Below are positions 43,537 through 51,202 of a stretch of 64,000 nucleotides of DNA, one piece after another. The first letter of the stretch is position 1; each line of letters begins with the position of its first letter. The notes under the pieces were generated by a model that searched no databases, was not told where the DNA came from, and worked only from the letters and a program-made list of their open reading frames with translations. This DNA comes from UBA6107 sp034430175 (GTDB lineage: Bacteria; Chloroflexota; Anaerolineae; Anaerolineales; Anaerolineaceae): assembly GCA_034430175.1 (NCBI GenBank), contig DAOUFI010000023.1, positions 1 to 64,000 of the forward strand. Direction: 5' to 3'. The position numbers were made by a program, and so were the translations under genes.

Positions 43537-44895
43537 ATGGAACAATCGCATGTTGAACCGACCGTGACCCCCGCGAAAGGGATGCGTACCTTTTTCACTA
43601 TTTGGTCTGGTCAATTAATTTCCTTGCTCGGATCACAATTCACAGGATTTGCTCTGGGGGTGTGGGTGTACAGCCAAACCCACTCGGTAATGATGCTGGC
43701 ATTGGTGCAGGTGGCTCAGCAGGCACCATACATCCTGCTTTCTCCATTGGCCGGTGTACTTTCTGATCGCTGGAACCGTCGCACTGCCATGATCGTCAGC
43801 GATTTTGGCTCAGGGCTGGCAGTGCTGGCCGTAGCCATTCTTTACCTGAGCGGGAACCTGCAAGCCTGGATGGTGATCCCGATCAACCTGTGGATGGCCA
43901 CCTTCAATACTTTGATGTGGCCGGCCTTGACCGCATCAGTGACGCTGCTCGTACCCAAGGAGCAATTTGGACGGGCAAATGGTTTGGTGCAATTGGGTGA
44001 AGCTATCCCGCAGATTGCCGGTCCAGCCCTGGCTGGGATGATGTACGTCACCATAAAAATGGGCAACATGGCTCTGATCGATTTTGGCACTTACGCGATT
44101 TCTGTGCTACTGATGCTCTTTTTTGTCCGCATTCCCACCCCGCCGAGGACGATTGATGGCGAAAAAGGCAAGGGGTCGATCTGGAAGGAAATGCGTTTTG
44201 GCTGGGATTACATTGTTGCGCGCAAAGGATTGGTTGGATTGCTTCTCTTCTTTCTATCCACGAATTTCCTTTTTGGCATCATCGGCCCGTTGATCACCCC
44301 CTTGATCCTGGATAACTGGGACGCCAGTACGTTGGGTTGGTTGAGTACATTGATGGGGGTGGGCATGCTTGTGGGTACTTTGGTGATGAGCGCCTGGGGC
44401 GGTGGAAAGCGAAAAATTTTCCCATTGTTGATAAGCGGTGTTGTCGGAGGTCTATTCCTTGCCCTGACCGGGTTGCGCGCTTCTTTACCTTTGATCGCGA
44501 TTGGTGGCGTAGGGATGATGTTGGTGATGCCAATCATGAACGCCTGCAGCCAGGCCATCTGGCAAGCCAAGGTTGCCCCTGATGTTCAGGGAAGGGTTTT
44601 TGCTGTGCGGCGAGCCATCGCCTGGTCAGCCGGTCTCATCGCGCCGTTGTTGGCAGCACCTCTCGCGGATAAGGTTTTCAAGCCGGCCATGATCGCGGGC
44701 GGTTCTCTGACTGGAGTGCTCGGTCCAATCTTTGGGGTTGGCGCCGGTCGCGGTGTGGGCGTGCTGATCACGCTCGTTGGCTTGCTGAGCGTGATCGTCG
44801 CGTTGATCGGATTCATCGTTCCAACTGTGCGAGATGTCGAGATTGACCTGCCCGATTTTGAAACCGCTAGAGAGGTTGTCAAAACCGCGGATTGA
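43537..44895 (+). CDS. MFS efflux transporter (MFS_3/enterobactin-exporter-like)
   Basis: 452 residues, 12 TMs. GVLSDRWNRRTAMIVSD is motif A between TM2 and TM3; GQLISLLGSQFTGFALGVWVY at TM1 and the Gly-rich TM11-12 resemble siderophore and drug exporters. Substrate unknown. GGAG precedes the ATG by 6 bases. It lies upstream of the tandem RNA at 45021 on the same strand. Confidence 0.9.
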   Translation: MEQSHVEPTVTPAKGMRTFFTIWSGQLISLLGSQFTGFALGVWVYSQTHSVMMLALVQVAQQAPYILLSPLAGVLSDRWNRRTAMIVSDFGSGLAVLAVAILYLSGNLQAWMVIPINLWMATFNTLMWPALTASVTLLVPKEQFGRANGLVQLGEAIPQIAGPALAGMMYVTIKMGNMALIDFGTYAISVLLMLFFVRIPTPPRTIDGEKGKGSIWKEMRFGWDYIVARKGLVGLLLFFLSTNFLFGIIGPLITPLILDNWDASTLGWLSTLMGVGMLVGTLVMSAWGGGKRKIFPLLISGVVGGLFLALTGLRASLPLIAIGGVGMMLVMPIMNACSQAIWQAKVAPDVQGRVFAVRRAIAWSAGLIAPLLAAPLADKVFKPAMIAGGSLTGVLGPIFGVGAGRGVGVLITLVGLLSVIVALIGFIVPTVRDVEIDLPDFETAREVVKTAD

Positions 44896-44984
44896 TCGAA
44901 CCTAATCAATAATTCAATCTCGCGTTGGGCTATCCAAGCGATTTGATGCAAAACGAATTCATATTTCGTTCTAAGTCTGTTCGA

Positions 44985-45013
44985 TTGAAACCAAGGATTT
45001 TTCGCGCTATATT
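44985..45013 (+). promoter_or_regulatory. Promoter for the orphan tandem GEMM RNA
   Basis: -35 TTGAAA (44985-44990), exactly 17 bp, -10 TATATT (45008-45013). The start would be about 45020, immediately before the first paired element of aptamer 1 (CACT at 45021-45024). Confidence 0.65.
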
Positions 45014-45020
45014 GTTAATG

Positions 45021-45127
45021 CACTCCGATAAAATGGCAAAGTCAGCAAAAGCTGGCGGCGCAAAGTCAAGGGTCTAAAGTGAGAACAGCGATCCTCACCA
45101 CGATAGCCTGACTGACCGAGAATAGTG
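45021..45127 (+). ncRNA. GEMM (c-di-GMP-I class) riboswitch aptamer, copy 1
   Basis: Follows the GEMM layout: P1 CACT/AGTG (45021-45024, 45124-45127); GGCAAA; a hairpin GTCAGC-AAAA-GCTGGC; GGCGCAAAG; CAAGGGTCTAAA; the stem GTGAG/CTCAC; then GATAGCCTGACTGACCGAG, where AGTCA pairs with TGACT. Conserved bases match the Vc2-type aptamer in the same order. The ligand may be c-di-GMP or, in the GEMM-Ib branch, cGAMP. Confidence 0.8.
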
Positions 45128-45210
45128 ACGTTATGCGAAAGCAAACGGAACAAGTCCGTGATCTAAAATCATCTTAAGTTGATCAAGATGCCGGACAACC
45201 GAAGGCTAAC
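45128..45210 (+). other. Degenerate third GEMM-like segment
   Basis: GCAAACGGA...TCCGT, GATCTAAAA and GATGCCGGACAACCGAAGG occur in the right order but the GCGCAAAG part is absent, so it looks like a decayed or shortened aptamer between the two good ones. Its 3' part overlaps the left arm assigned to copy 2. Confidence 0.4.
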
Positions 45211-45293
45211 CTCGCGAAAGCCTGGAGCGCAAAGTCAAGGGCCTAAAACCAGAAGACAAAGGTCAAGGCAGCCTGACTACCGAAGAGTGCATC
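45187..45293 (+). ncRNA. GEMM (c-di-GMP-I class) riboswitch aptamer, copy 2
   Basis: Possible closing stem GATGC/GCATC (45187-45191, 45289-45293); GGCTAACC; a GAAA tetraloop hairpin (GC-GAAA-GC); GAGCGCAAAG; TCAAGGGCCTAAAACC; and GGCAGCCTGACTACCGAAG. The CGCAAAG and CCTAAA boxes and the final CCGA are exact GEMM consensus elements. Confidence 0.8.
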
Positions 45294-45305
45294 CATAAGC
45301 GATAA

Positions 45306-45334
45306 AGCGAACGAATTGCCGTTCGCTTTTTTTT
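45306..45334 (+). terminator. Intrinsic terminator of the tandem GEMM RNA
   Basis: AGCGAACG/CGTTCGCT stem with a 6-base loop followed by eight T. No plus-strand gene lies within 475 bp downstream; the next gene (45368) is on the other strand. Confidence 0.9.
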
Positions 45335-45367
45335 CACATTTTTAAGCTGATCAGTATACAATCCAGG

Positions 45368-45718
45368 TTAAAGGGATATGACCTTGCCAGCGCGACGCAA
45401 CGCTTCTAAGATATCCGTCATACCGCCCACAATGCCCACTTTTACTTCGTCGGTCAAACCGAAGAACCCCAGACAGGTACTACAAAGGATCAATCTCACC
45501 CCTTTTTCTTCGAGTGATTGCAAAGAATCCAGCACCGGTGAACCAGTGACCGCCAGGCGCACGCCGTCCGTGTAGAAACAGATAGCTGCGGGCAGGATAT
45601 TATTTTCATTCAAAAGTTTCAAATAGGTCGTCGCGAGCTTGATTTGTAGATCGGGGGCAGCTTCACCCATGCCATTGCGGGTGAAAAGAATGACAGTGTC
45701 TGAATCGGGTATGGTCAT
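45368..45718 (-). CDS. DsrE/YedF C-terminal-like sulfur-relay protein
   Basis: 116 residues. VILFTRNGMGEA at the start, LEEKGVRLILCSTCLGFFGL with Cys-x2-Cys, and VGIVGGMTDI match the DsrE-fold C-terminal domain of YedF proteins that accompany selenium or sulfur metabolism. The TusA-like N-terminal domain is absent. Role not known; persulfide carrier is the family idea. Confidence 0.8.
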   Translation of the reverse strand: MTIPDSDTVILFTRNGMGEAAPDLQIKLATTYLKLLNENNILPAAICFYTDGVRLAVTGSPVLDSLQSLEEKGVRLILCSTCLGFFGLTDEVKVGIVGGMTDILEALRRAGKVISL

Positions 45719-45812
45719 ATTTTCCTCCTGGGTTGATTATGATGACTATTTGATTGATTTTATCATCCAAATTAATTGCAACCTCCGTCAGGCGATAACG
45801 TATATTTGATAT

Positions 45813-46052
45813 ATGGAAAAGGAGAGAGAAATGACAGTTGAAGCAAACGAAAATCATGAGGAATGCGTTCACCATCATCACCACGGTCGAAGTGGTGGTG
45901 GGGATGCTGTCTACGGATTGGGCTTCATCGGGGCCGCCATCTACTTCATTGGTCATGCCGCCACATTCTGGCTGGGTGTTTTGGGTTTCCTCAAGGCACT
46001 TGTATGGCCAGTCTTTGCAGTGATGGGGCTGCTGAAATACCTTGGCCTTTAG
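45813..46052 (+). CDS. Small membrane protein with a natural His run
   Basis: 79 residues: an acidic start, ECVHHHHHGRSGGG (18-31), then a hydrophobic hairpin (about 33-77) with several aromatic residues. AAAGGAGAGAG precedes an inner ATG (MTVEAN, 45831) at good spacing, so that start may be the true one. His5 could bind metal. Followed by a terminator, so a single-gene unit. Family unrecognised. Confidence 0.65.
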   Translation: MEKEREMTVEANENHEECVHHHHHGRSGGGDAVYGLGFIGAAIYFIGHAATFWLGVLGFLKALVWPVFAVMGLLKYLGL

Positions 46053-46065
46053 TCCAGGGCAAGAG

Positions 46066-46094
46066 AAAACGGACGCGCGAGTGTCCGTTTTTTG
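46066..46094 (+). terminator. Intrinsic terminator
   Basis: AAAACGGAC/GTCCGTTTT stem followed by TTTG, directly after the small membrane protein gene. Confidence 0.85.
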
Positions 46095-46121
46095 TTTGAT
46101 GTTAAGAATTGGTTGCAATGA

Positions 46122-46144
46122 GTAGGGGCACGATATGCCCCTAC
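46122..46144. repeat. Palindrome of the GGGGCAC type
   Basis: GTAGGGGCA/TGCCCCTAC arms of 9 bp around CGATA. It covers the stop codon of psuG (46141-46143). It shares the GGGCAC core with the nested palindrome at 1510-1548 and is likely a member of the same dispersed family. Confidence 0.65.
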
Positions 46145-47064
46145 TTTACTCTCTTTTTCGCGAGTTCAACGGCAATCTCACCGCCAACCCTGGCGTTGTT
46201 TTTGATGAGAGCGATGTTCGCGGTCAGACTTTTGCCTTTTGTGGCTTCCTTGATGGTTGAAAGGATGAAGGGAGTTACCCCTTTACCGGTGATCCCTTTT
46301 TTGTCGAGTTCTTTTAGCGCGATTTTTATTGCGCTCTGTGTTTCTTCGTAACTTAGCGCGTCTTCGCTTTCCAGGGGGACACCTACCAGCAATCCACCTT
46401 TGTGTTGGTTGACCAGTTTCTGATAAAAGATCTCTGCGGCATCGGCGGCGGAATTGGCTGACCAATCGATTTGATAGCGGCTATCGCGGGTGTAGAAAAG
46501 AGGAAAGTTCTTGGTTTTGAATCCCACCACTGCCACGCGGTTTGTTTCAAGGTATTCCAACGTGGCGGGGATGTCCATGAAAGCTTTTACCCCCGCGCAA
46601 ACGGTGACACACGGATAATCTGCCAGCGCGATAAGGTCAGATGAAATATCCATCGTCTTGTAACCTTCTGGACCAACACCACCGATACCGCCTGTAACGA
46701 AAACGTTAATCCCGACCGCGGTGGCAATGGCCAGGCTGGCGCTGACCGTTGTGGCCGCGTGCAGCTTCTTGGCGAGGATGAAGGGAATGTCGCGGTCGCT
46801 CGCCTTGAGGATGGTTTTGTCAGTGGAAAAGAATTCAATTTCCTCACGGCTCAATCCAACCTTCATTGTGCCGCCAATGATCGCGATCGTGGCGGGGATC
46901 GCTCCGGTCTGGCGCACGATCTCTTCCACAGCCAGCGCGGTCTCGAGATTTTGCGGGTAAGGCATGCCGTGGGCAATGATGGTCGATTCCAGCGCCACCA
47001 CGGGATCGCCTTGTTTGATCGCTTTACGAACCGCGTCTCCAATTTCAATATTCTTTCCGATCAT
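46141..47064 (-). CDS. psuG: Pseudouridine-5'-phosphate glycosidase
   Basis: 307 residues. Cleaves the C-C bond of pseudouridine 5'-phosphate to uracil and ribose 5-phosphate. VVALESTIIAHGMPYPQN at the start, GGIGGVGPEGYKTMDISSDL in the middle and GKGVTPFILSTIKE near the end are diagnostic; the catalytic Lys is in KKLHAATTVSAS. ATG at 47064 overlaps the kinase stop as ATGA; a slightly longer start at 47076 is rejected for that reason. Confidence 0.95.
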   Translation of the reverse strand: MIGKNIEIGDAVRKAIKQGDPVVALESTIIAHGMPYPQNLETALAVEEIVRQTGAIPATIAIIGGTMKVGLSREEIEFFSTDKTILKASDRDIPFILAKKLHAATTVSASLAIATAVGINVFVTGGIGGVGPEGYKTMDISSDLIALADYPCVTVCAGVKAFMDIPATLEYLETNRVAVVGFKTKNFPLFYTRDSRYQIDWSANSAADAAEIFYQKLVNQHKGGLLVGVPLESEDALSYEETQSAIKIALKELDKKGITGKGVTPFILSTIKEATKGKSLTANIALIKNNARVGGEIAVELAKKRVK

Positions 47065-48059
47065 CTCTTCCTCCAAAACGCATTATGGCGTTTGATTTTC
47101 GTCAATCTTGCAGCCAATTCAGATTCATTATTCTTTATCAGAATTCTTGACAGGTCTTCGATCCGTGGTGGAGCTTCATGACCGCCGTAACGCGCGATGA
47201 TGTGAGCGGCTGCCGACGAGCCAATTTTACACGCGCTGACGAGGTCAATTTCGTTCGCTACGGCAAATAGAAAACCTCCACAGAAGGCATCACCAGCTCC
47301 AGTGGTATCCACCACCGGCTCGTCATTTTCGAGCTTGATGAAATATTCGATACCATCACCAACCACCAGACAGCCGTCCTTATCCAAAGTGACGATGACC
47401 ACGCGAGGTCCGTGCTGGCGGATCTTTCGTGCTGCTGCCAACGGATCGCGGAGTTTGGTCAACTGATAGGCTTCCTCACGGCTCGGGAAAAAGTAATCCA
47501 CCTTTTGAAGAACAAAATTATCTTCCAGGTTCGTGCTTTGAGCAAATAGGAACGAGGGGTCGAGAGAAACTTGCAGTCCATGTCTTTTTGCGCCTTGTAT
47601 CAGTTCGGTTGCCACCTTGCATGAATTGGGAGTCTGAAAACTGTAACCGGAGAGATGCAGGATTTGCCGGTTGGTAAAGACGGCTTCGGGAATTTCTGGG
47701 TAGGAAGGAAGGACATTCACCCCGCGATAAGAGTAAAACTTCCGTTCTCCGTTCAGCGCGAGGATAGAGATGCACACTGCCAGCTTCCCGTGGGCGTGGC
47801 GCAGGTGACGCGTGTCCAATCCGTGTGCGTTCAGATCATTTTCAAGCAATCTCGACCAGTGATCGTCACCGACGACTCCCAGAAACGTGGCAGGCAGACC
47901 CAGTGTACTGGCGATGACCGCGCAGTTGACAGCAGATCCACCCGGGGAAATGTGCAGATCCTCGACTTTTTCATCTTCATCTGAATCCACCGAAGCAGCT
48001 TTTTGAACGATCACGTCCATGGCGATGTCGCCGTAAGCGAGCAAGCCGCTCTTTCTCAT
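47061..48059 (-). CDS. psuK: PfkB-family kinase, probable pseudouridine kinase
   Basis: 332 residues: YGDIAMDVIV start, GGSAVNCAVIASTLG, and the PfkB C-terminal signature DTTGAGDAFCGGF with the catalytic Asp. It would phosphorylate pseudouridine at the 5' position, feeding PsuG downstream, with which it overlaps by 4 bp. The pairing makes this more likely than ribokinase or fructokinase. Confidence 0.9.
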   Translation of the reverse strand: MRKSGLLAYGDIAMDVIVQKAASVDSDEDEKVEDLHISPGGSAVNCAVIASTLGLPATFLGVVGDDHWSRLLENDLNAHGLDTRHLRHAHGKLAVCISILALNGERKFYSYRGVNVLPSYPEIPEAVFTNRQILHLSGYSFQTPNSCKVATELIQGAKRHGLQVSLDPSFLFAQSTNLEDNFVLQKVDYFFPSREEAYQLTKLRDPLAAARKIRQHGPRVVIVTLDKDGCLVVGDGIEYFIKLENDEPVVDTTGAGDAFCGGFLFAVANEIDLVSACKIGSSAAAHIIARYGGHEAPPRIEDLSRILIKNNESELAARLTKIKRHNAFWRKR

Positions 48060-48300
48060 TTACCGGTCATCCTTTCAAAGTGATATTGCAGCTTCACTCA
48101 GGGTTAGTTCGTATGTCACATTGTGAAGCGATTGAGGAAATAACTGAACGGAGTCTATGTATTTTATTACAACCCCTGGTTTATGATAAACTTGCATTTA
48201 CGGTGTTTATTGGTAAATTCCCTCTGTCAATCCAAAATGGTTGAACTTCAGATTATGAATGTGATCCAGAAAAACTCTATCCCTAGAGGGTAAAAGATTA

Positions 48301-49338
48301 ATGACTAACATCGAGCAGCGGAAGGGGCATCACAAATTCAAGATCTGGCATTATATTCCCATTGCCATTATCCTGCTTTTGGCTGGTTATTTTCTCTATC
48401 CACAGATCGCGTTATTGACCCGGTCGTGGTATGTCGTGAAGAGCATGATGCTCTGGGCAGTTCTTGCTGCCGCCGCAGCAGAGACGCTGAGTTGGGTCGG
48501 TAATGGTCTCATCTTCCATTACATTCTCAAAGCGAACGGAAAAAATCTTCCTGTTATAAAAGGATCGTTAATCGCGCTTGGAACCCTGGCGATCAGTTTG
48601 GTAGCGGGAGGAGCTGTAGGGTTGGCAATGTCATATGGTTGGTTGAACCGCGAAAGCAAAGATGGCAATGCGTCGTTTTTGGCAGCCACCTTACCCGCAT
48701 TTTTTAATACCGGCACGATCATGGGGGTGTCAATCATCGGTGTAATCTATCTTTTTCTTGCGCACGACTTGACCACTGGGCAATTGATTGAATTTGGAAC
48801 CGCCCTTTTGTTTCTTATGACTACCACCATCCTCACACTGCTGGCATTACGGGCGGAGCCGTTGGTCAAACGTGTTGGAGTCAGTGCTCTGGGTCTTTGG
48901 GCAAGGATCCGCCAACAGTCTTTTAACCCAGAAGAAGTGATCGATTCGATCGACAAGTTCTTTTCAGCATTGAAATCGATGGGAAATGGCAAATGGGCAC
49001 TGGCGCTTATGGGTGCCATCGTCAATGTTGGTTTCGATATGCTGGCGATGTTCTTTTTGTTCATCGCCGCTGGGAGTCCTATCTCTGCGGCCACACTCTT
49101 TTCTGGTTATGGCCTGCCCCTGGTGTTGTCGAAAGTCGCATTCATATTCCCGGGTGGCATTGGGATCATCGAAGGCAGCATGAAACTCCTTTTTGAAAGT
49201 CTGGGAGTTTCATCAGCGATCAGTGTTGTCGTGGTCATGAGTTATCGGCTTTTTTCATTCTGGATACCGACCATTTTGGGGTTTGGAGCTTCAGCATACT
49301 TGAGCGGGCGGTTGGCACATCATCACCGCAAAGTATAA
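48301..49338 (+). CDS. LPG-synthase-TM (UPF0104/YbhN-like) membrane protein
   Basis: 345 residues, about eight TMs, with the glycine-rich KVAFIFPGGIGIIEGSMKLLFESLG segment (about 280-305), the most conserved part of the lysylphosphatidylglycerol synthase flippase-type membrane domain. No soluble aminoacyl-transferase domain follows, so it is the stand-alone type, probably a lipid or lipid-linked sugar transporter. GAGGG precedes the ATG. Confidence 0.85.
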   Translation: MTNIEQRKGHHKFKIWHYIPIAIILLLAGYFLYPQIALLTRSWYVVKSMMLWAVLAAAAAETLSWVGNGLIFHYILKANGKNLPVIKGSLIALGTLAISLVAGGAVGLAMSYGWLNRESKDGNASFLAATLPAFFNTGTIMGVSIIGVIYLFLAHDLTTGQLIEFGTALLFLMTTTILTLLALRAEPLVKRVGVSALGLWARIRQQSFNPEEVIDSIDKFFSALKSMGNGKWALALMGAIVNVGFDMLAMFFLFIAAGSPISAATLFSGYGLPLVLSKVAFIFPGGIGIIEGSMKLLFESLGVSSAISVVVVMSYRLFSFWIPTILGFGASAYLSGRLAHHHRKV

Positions 49339-49359
49339 ATAATCCAAATATAAAAATTA

Positions 49360-49388
49360 TTACCGCCTGGATTTGCTCCAGGCGGTAA
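49360..49388. terminator. Bidirectional terminator
   Basis: TTACCGCCTGGA/TCCAGGCGGTAA with a 5-base loop, AT-rich on both sides, between the convergent genes at 48301 and 49396. Confidence 0.88.
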
Positions 49389-49395
49389 CGTTTAT

Positions 49396-49890
49396 TTATT
49401 CGGCTTTTCTTTTACCCAATTGATGGTCGAGCATCAATATAGCTGTGCCTTTGGCGTTGATCAATTCAAGTTGTTGGACAATATCAGCCGCGTTCTTCTC
49501 TTCTTCGACCTGTTCACTAATAAACCATTGCAACATCATCTGGGAAGGATAATCCTTCTCCTGCAACGCAGTCTCGTATAATCCGTTTATCGAAGCAGTA
49601 ACCTGGGCTTCATGTTTCTGCACTTCCTTGAACACTTCCAGATGAGATTTCCAATCTGACTTGGGTGAATCAATTGATGGTAATTCAACCTTACCACCGC
49701 GATCAATAAGGTGTTTATAGAATTTCATGCCATGTTCTTTTTCTTCACCAGCCTGAATGTACATCCAAGAAGCAAAACCTGGTAAATTTTCATGTTCAAA
49801 ATAGGCTGCCATTGCCAGGTAGAGGTAGGCAGAAAAGAATTCCTTGTTTATTTGTTCATTAATTGCTTTTTGCATTTTTTCTGAGATCAT
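49396..49890 (-). CDS. Ferritin
   Basis: 164 residues, FtnA type. Iron-site residues appear in NKEFFSAYLYLAMAAYFE and GEEKEHGMKFY, with the later SEQVEEEKNA helix. It forms a 24-mer iron store. Third gene of the perR-peroxiredoxin-ferritin run, 28 bp after the peroxiredoxin stop. Confidence 0.95.
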   Translation of the reverse strand: MISEKMQKAINEQINKEFFSAYLYLAMAAYFEHENLPGFASWMYIQAGEEKEHGMKFYKHLIDRGGKVELPSIDSPKSDWKSHLEVFKEVQKHEAQVTASINGLYETALQEKDYPSQMMLQWFISEQVEEEKNAADIVQQLELINAKGTAILMLDHQLGKRKAE

Positions 49891-49918
49891 TTTTATCCCA
49901 TTTCTTCAATATTGTTTT

Positions 49919-50638
49919 TTATTCTTTGATCAGTGTTTTCAAAACTGTTTCTTTATCGATAGGCTTGGTGCAGAAGAACCAATCGTAACAATGCATTTTT
50001 TCTTGTGTTTTGCCTTCCATGCGGTCTTTTGCAACGCCACAAGAGCCGGCAGTCGGTACGATCACTTCATCGCCAGGTTGCCAATCAGCAGGAGTGGCCA
50101 CTGAGAATGCATCAGCAGTCTGCATGGCAATGAGTGCGCGATATAGTTCGTCGAAGTTACGGCCTAGACTGAGCGGGTAATAGATGATCGCGCGAATGAT
50201 CCCTTTGGGATCAATGAAGAAAACAGCTCGGACAGCTTTAGTGCTGCTCTCACCTGGCTGAATCATGCCATAGCGCTTCGCGACTTCCATCGTGATGTCT
50301 TCAATGAGAGGGAATTTCACCTCCACATTTTTCATCCCTTTGTACTCGATCTTATCTTTGATCGTACGTAACCAGGCAATATGACTGTAGAGGCCATCCA
50401 CAGAGAGTCCAACAAGCTTGCAGTTAGCCTTGGCGAATTTCTCTTCCTGCGATGCAAACGTCATGAATTCAGAGGTGCAGACCGGAGTGAAGTCAGCCGG
50501 GTGACTGAAAAGGATCACCCAACTTCCTGAATAATCAGCTGGAAAATTAATTTGTCCCTGGGTTGTTACAGCTTTGAATTCGGGTGCCTTATCTCCGATA
50601 CGGGGCATAGGTGTAATTTGAACATCGTTTGTTTCCAT
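49919..50638 (-). CDS. Peroxiredoxin (Prx6-type)
   Basis: 239 residues. Peroxidatic Cys in DFTPVCTSEF, preceded by the LFSHPAD of the Prx6 subfamily. Extra C-terminal Cys residues lie in TAGSCGVAKD and HCYDWFFCTKP, as in the archaeal-type enzyme with an arm. Reduces H2O2 and alkyl peroxides in the cytoplasm. The ATG at 50638 follows AAGGAGAAAA; the longer frame reaches into perR. Confidence 0.93.
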   Translation of the reverse strand: METNDVQITPMPRIGDKAPEFKAVTTQGQINFPADYSGSWVILFSHPADFTPVCTSEFMTFASQEEKFAKANCKLVGLSVDGLYSHIAWLRTIKDKIEYKGMKNVEVKFPLIEDITMEVAKRYGMIQPGESSTKAVRAVFFIDPKGIIRAIIYYPLSLGRNFDELYRALIAMQTADAFSVATPADWQPGDEVIVPTAGSCGVAKDRMEGKTQEKMHCYDWFFCTKPIDKETVLKTLIKE

Positions 50639-50651
50639 TTTTTCTCCTTTT

Positions 50652-51077
50652 TTATCCCTTTTGACAATCAGGGCACAAGCCATAGATCAATACACTTGTT
50701 CCTATGATCTTGTAACCCTGTGGAACCACGTAATTAAGTTTGTTCAGGCTGGCAGCGCTATCGGGAACATCGATAATTTTCTTGCATGATATGCAGGCCA
50801 GGTTGATGTGGGGATCGATATCACCATCGTAATGCACATTACCATCACTTGCGCTTCCTATAAAACGGATGGCTCCTATCTTAACCAATGTCTTCAAGGT
50901 GTTGTATACGGTCATCAATGAAAGAAAAGGATATTCTTTCTTCAGGTTATTAAAGATTTGGTTGGCGGAGGGATGTTGATCCGTTTCACAAAGTTGCCTG
51001 CAAATGGCAATGCGTTGAGGGGTCATTCTCATTCCCGCGAGTTTTAGTTTTTGAGCAAGTTCAGATGTTGTCTGCAT
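50652..51077 (-). CDS. perR: Fur-family regulator, PerR-like
   Basis: 141 residues: a winged-helix DNA-binding half (RMTPQRIAICRQL, MTVYNTLKTL) and a dimerisation half with the structural zinc Cys pairs CISC and CPDC. The regulatory-metal ligands include His in DQHPSAN and HYDGDIDPH, the latter having Asp where PerR rather than Fur has Asp. Peroxide sensing fits the peroxiredoxin and ferritin genes downstream. Two operator-like sites lie just upstream. Confidence 0.88.
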   Translation of the reverse strand: MQTTSELAQKLKLAGMRMTPQRIAICRQLCETDQHPSANQIFNNLKKEYPFLSLMTVYNTLKTLVKIGAIRFIGSASDGNVHYDGDIDPHINLACISCKKIIDVPDSAASLNKLNYVVPQGYKIIGTSVLIYGLCPDCQKG

Positions 51078-51081
51078 TTAT

Positions 51082-51113
51082 TTATAAAAATTATCAATTT
51101 ATAAATATTATAG
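51082..51113 (-). promoter_or_regulatory. Two PerR-box-like sites
   Basis: TTATAAATATTATAG (51099-51113) matches the B. subtilis-type consensus TTATAATNATTATAA at most positions, and TTATAAAAATTATCA (51082-51096) is a weaker copy. They abut the perR start at 51077, so self-repression by the regulator is likely. Confidence 0.65.
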
Positions 51114-51160
51114 CAAATAAGATAAAAAAAGTCAACAATCAGTTTTGGAAAATTAAAAAA

Positions 51161-51185
51161 GTCCTGGCAAAAATTAATCCAGGAC
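51161..51185 (-). terminator. Minus-strand terminator
   Basis: GTCCTGG/CCAGGAC with a loop of 11, followed on the minus strand by TTTTTTAATT. Ends the aminotransferase gene and separates it from perR. Confidence 0.8.
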
Positions 51186-51202
51186 CCAACCAGAAAAGAA
51201 TG

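Noticed and set aside
45870..45890. Vector His-tag contamination
   Set aside because: The run sits in a native small membrane gene with its own ribosome binding site and terminator, and no vector sequence surrounds it.
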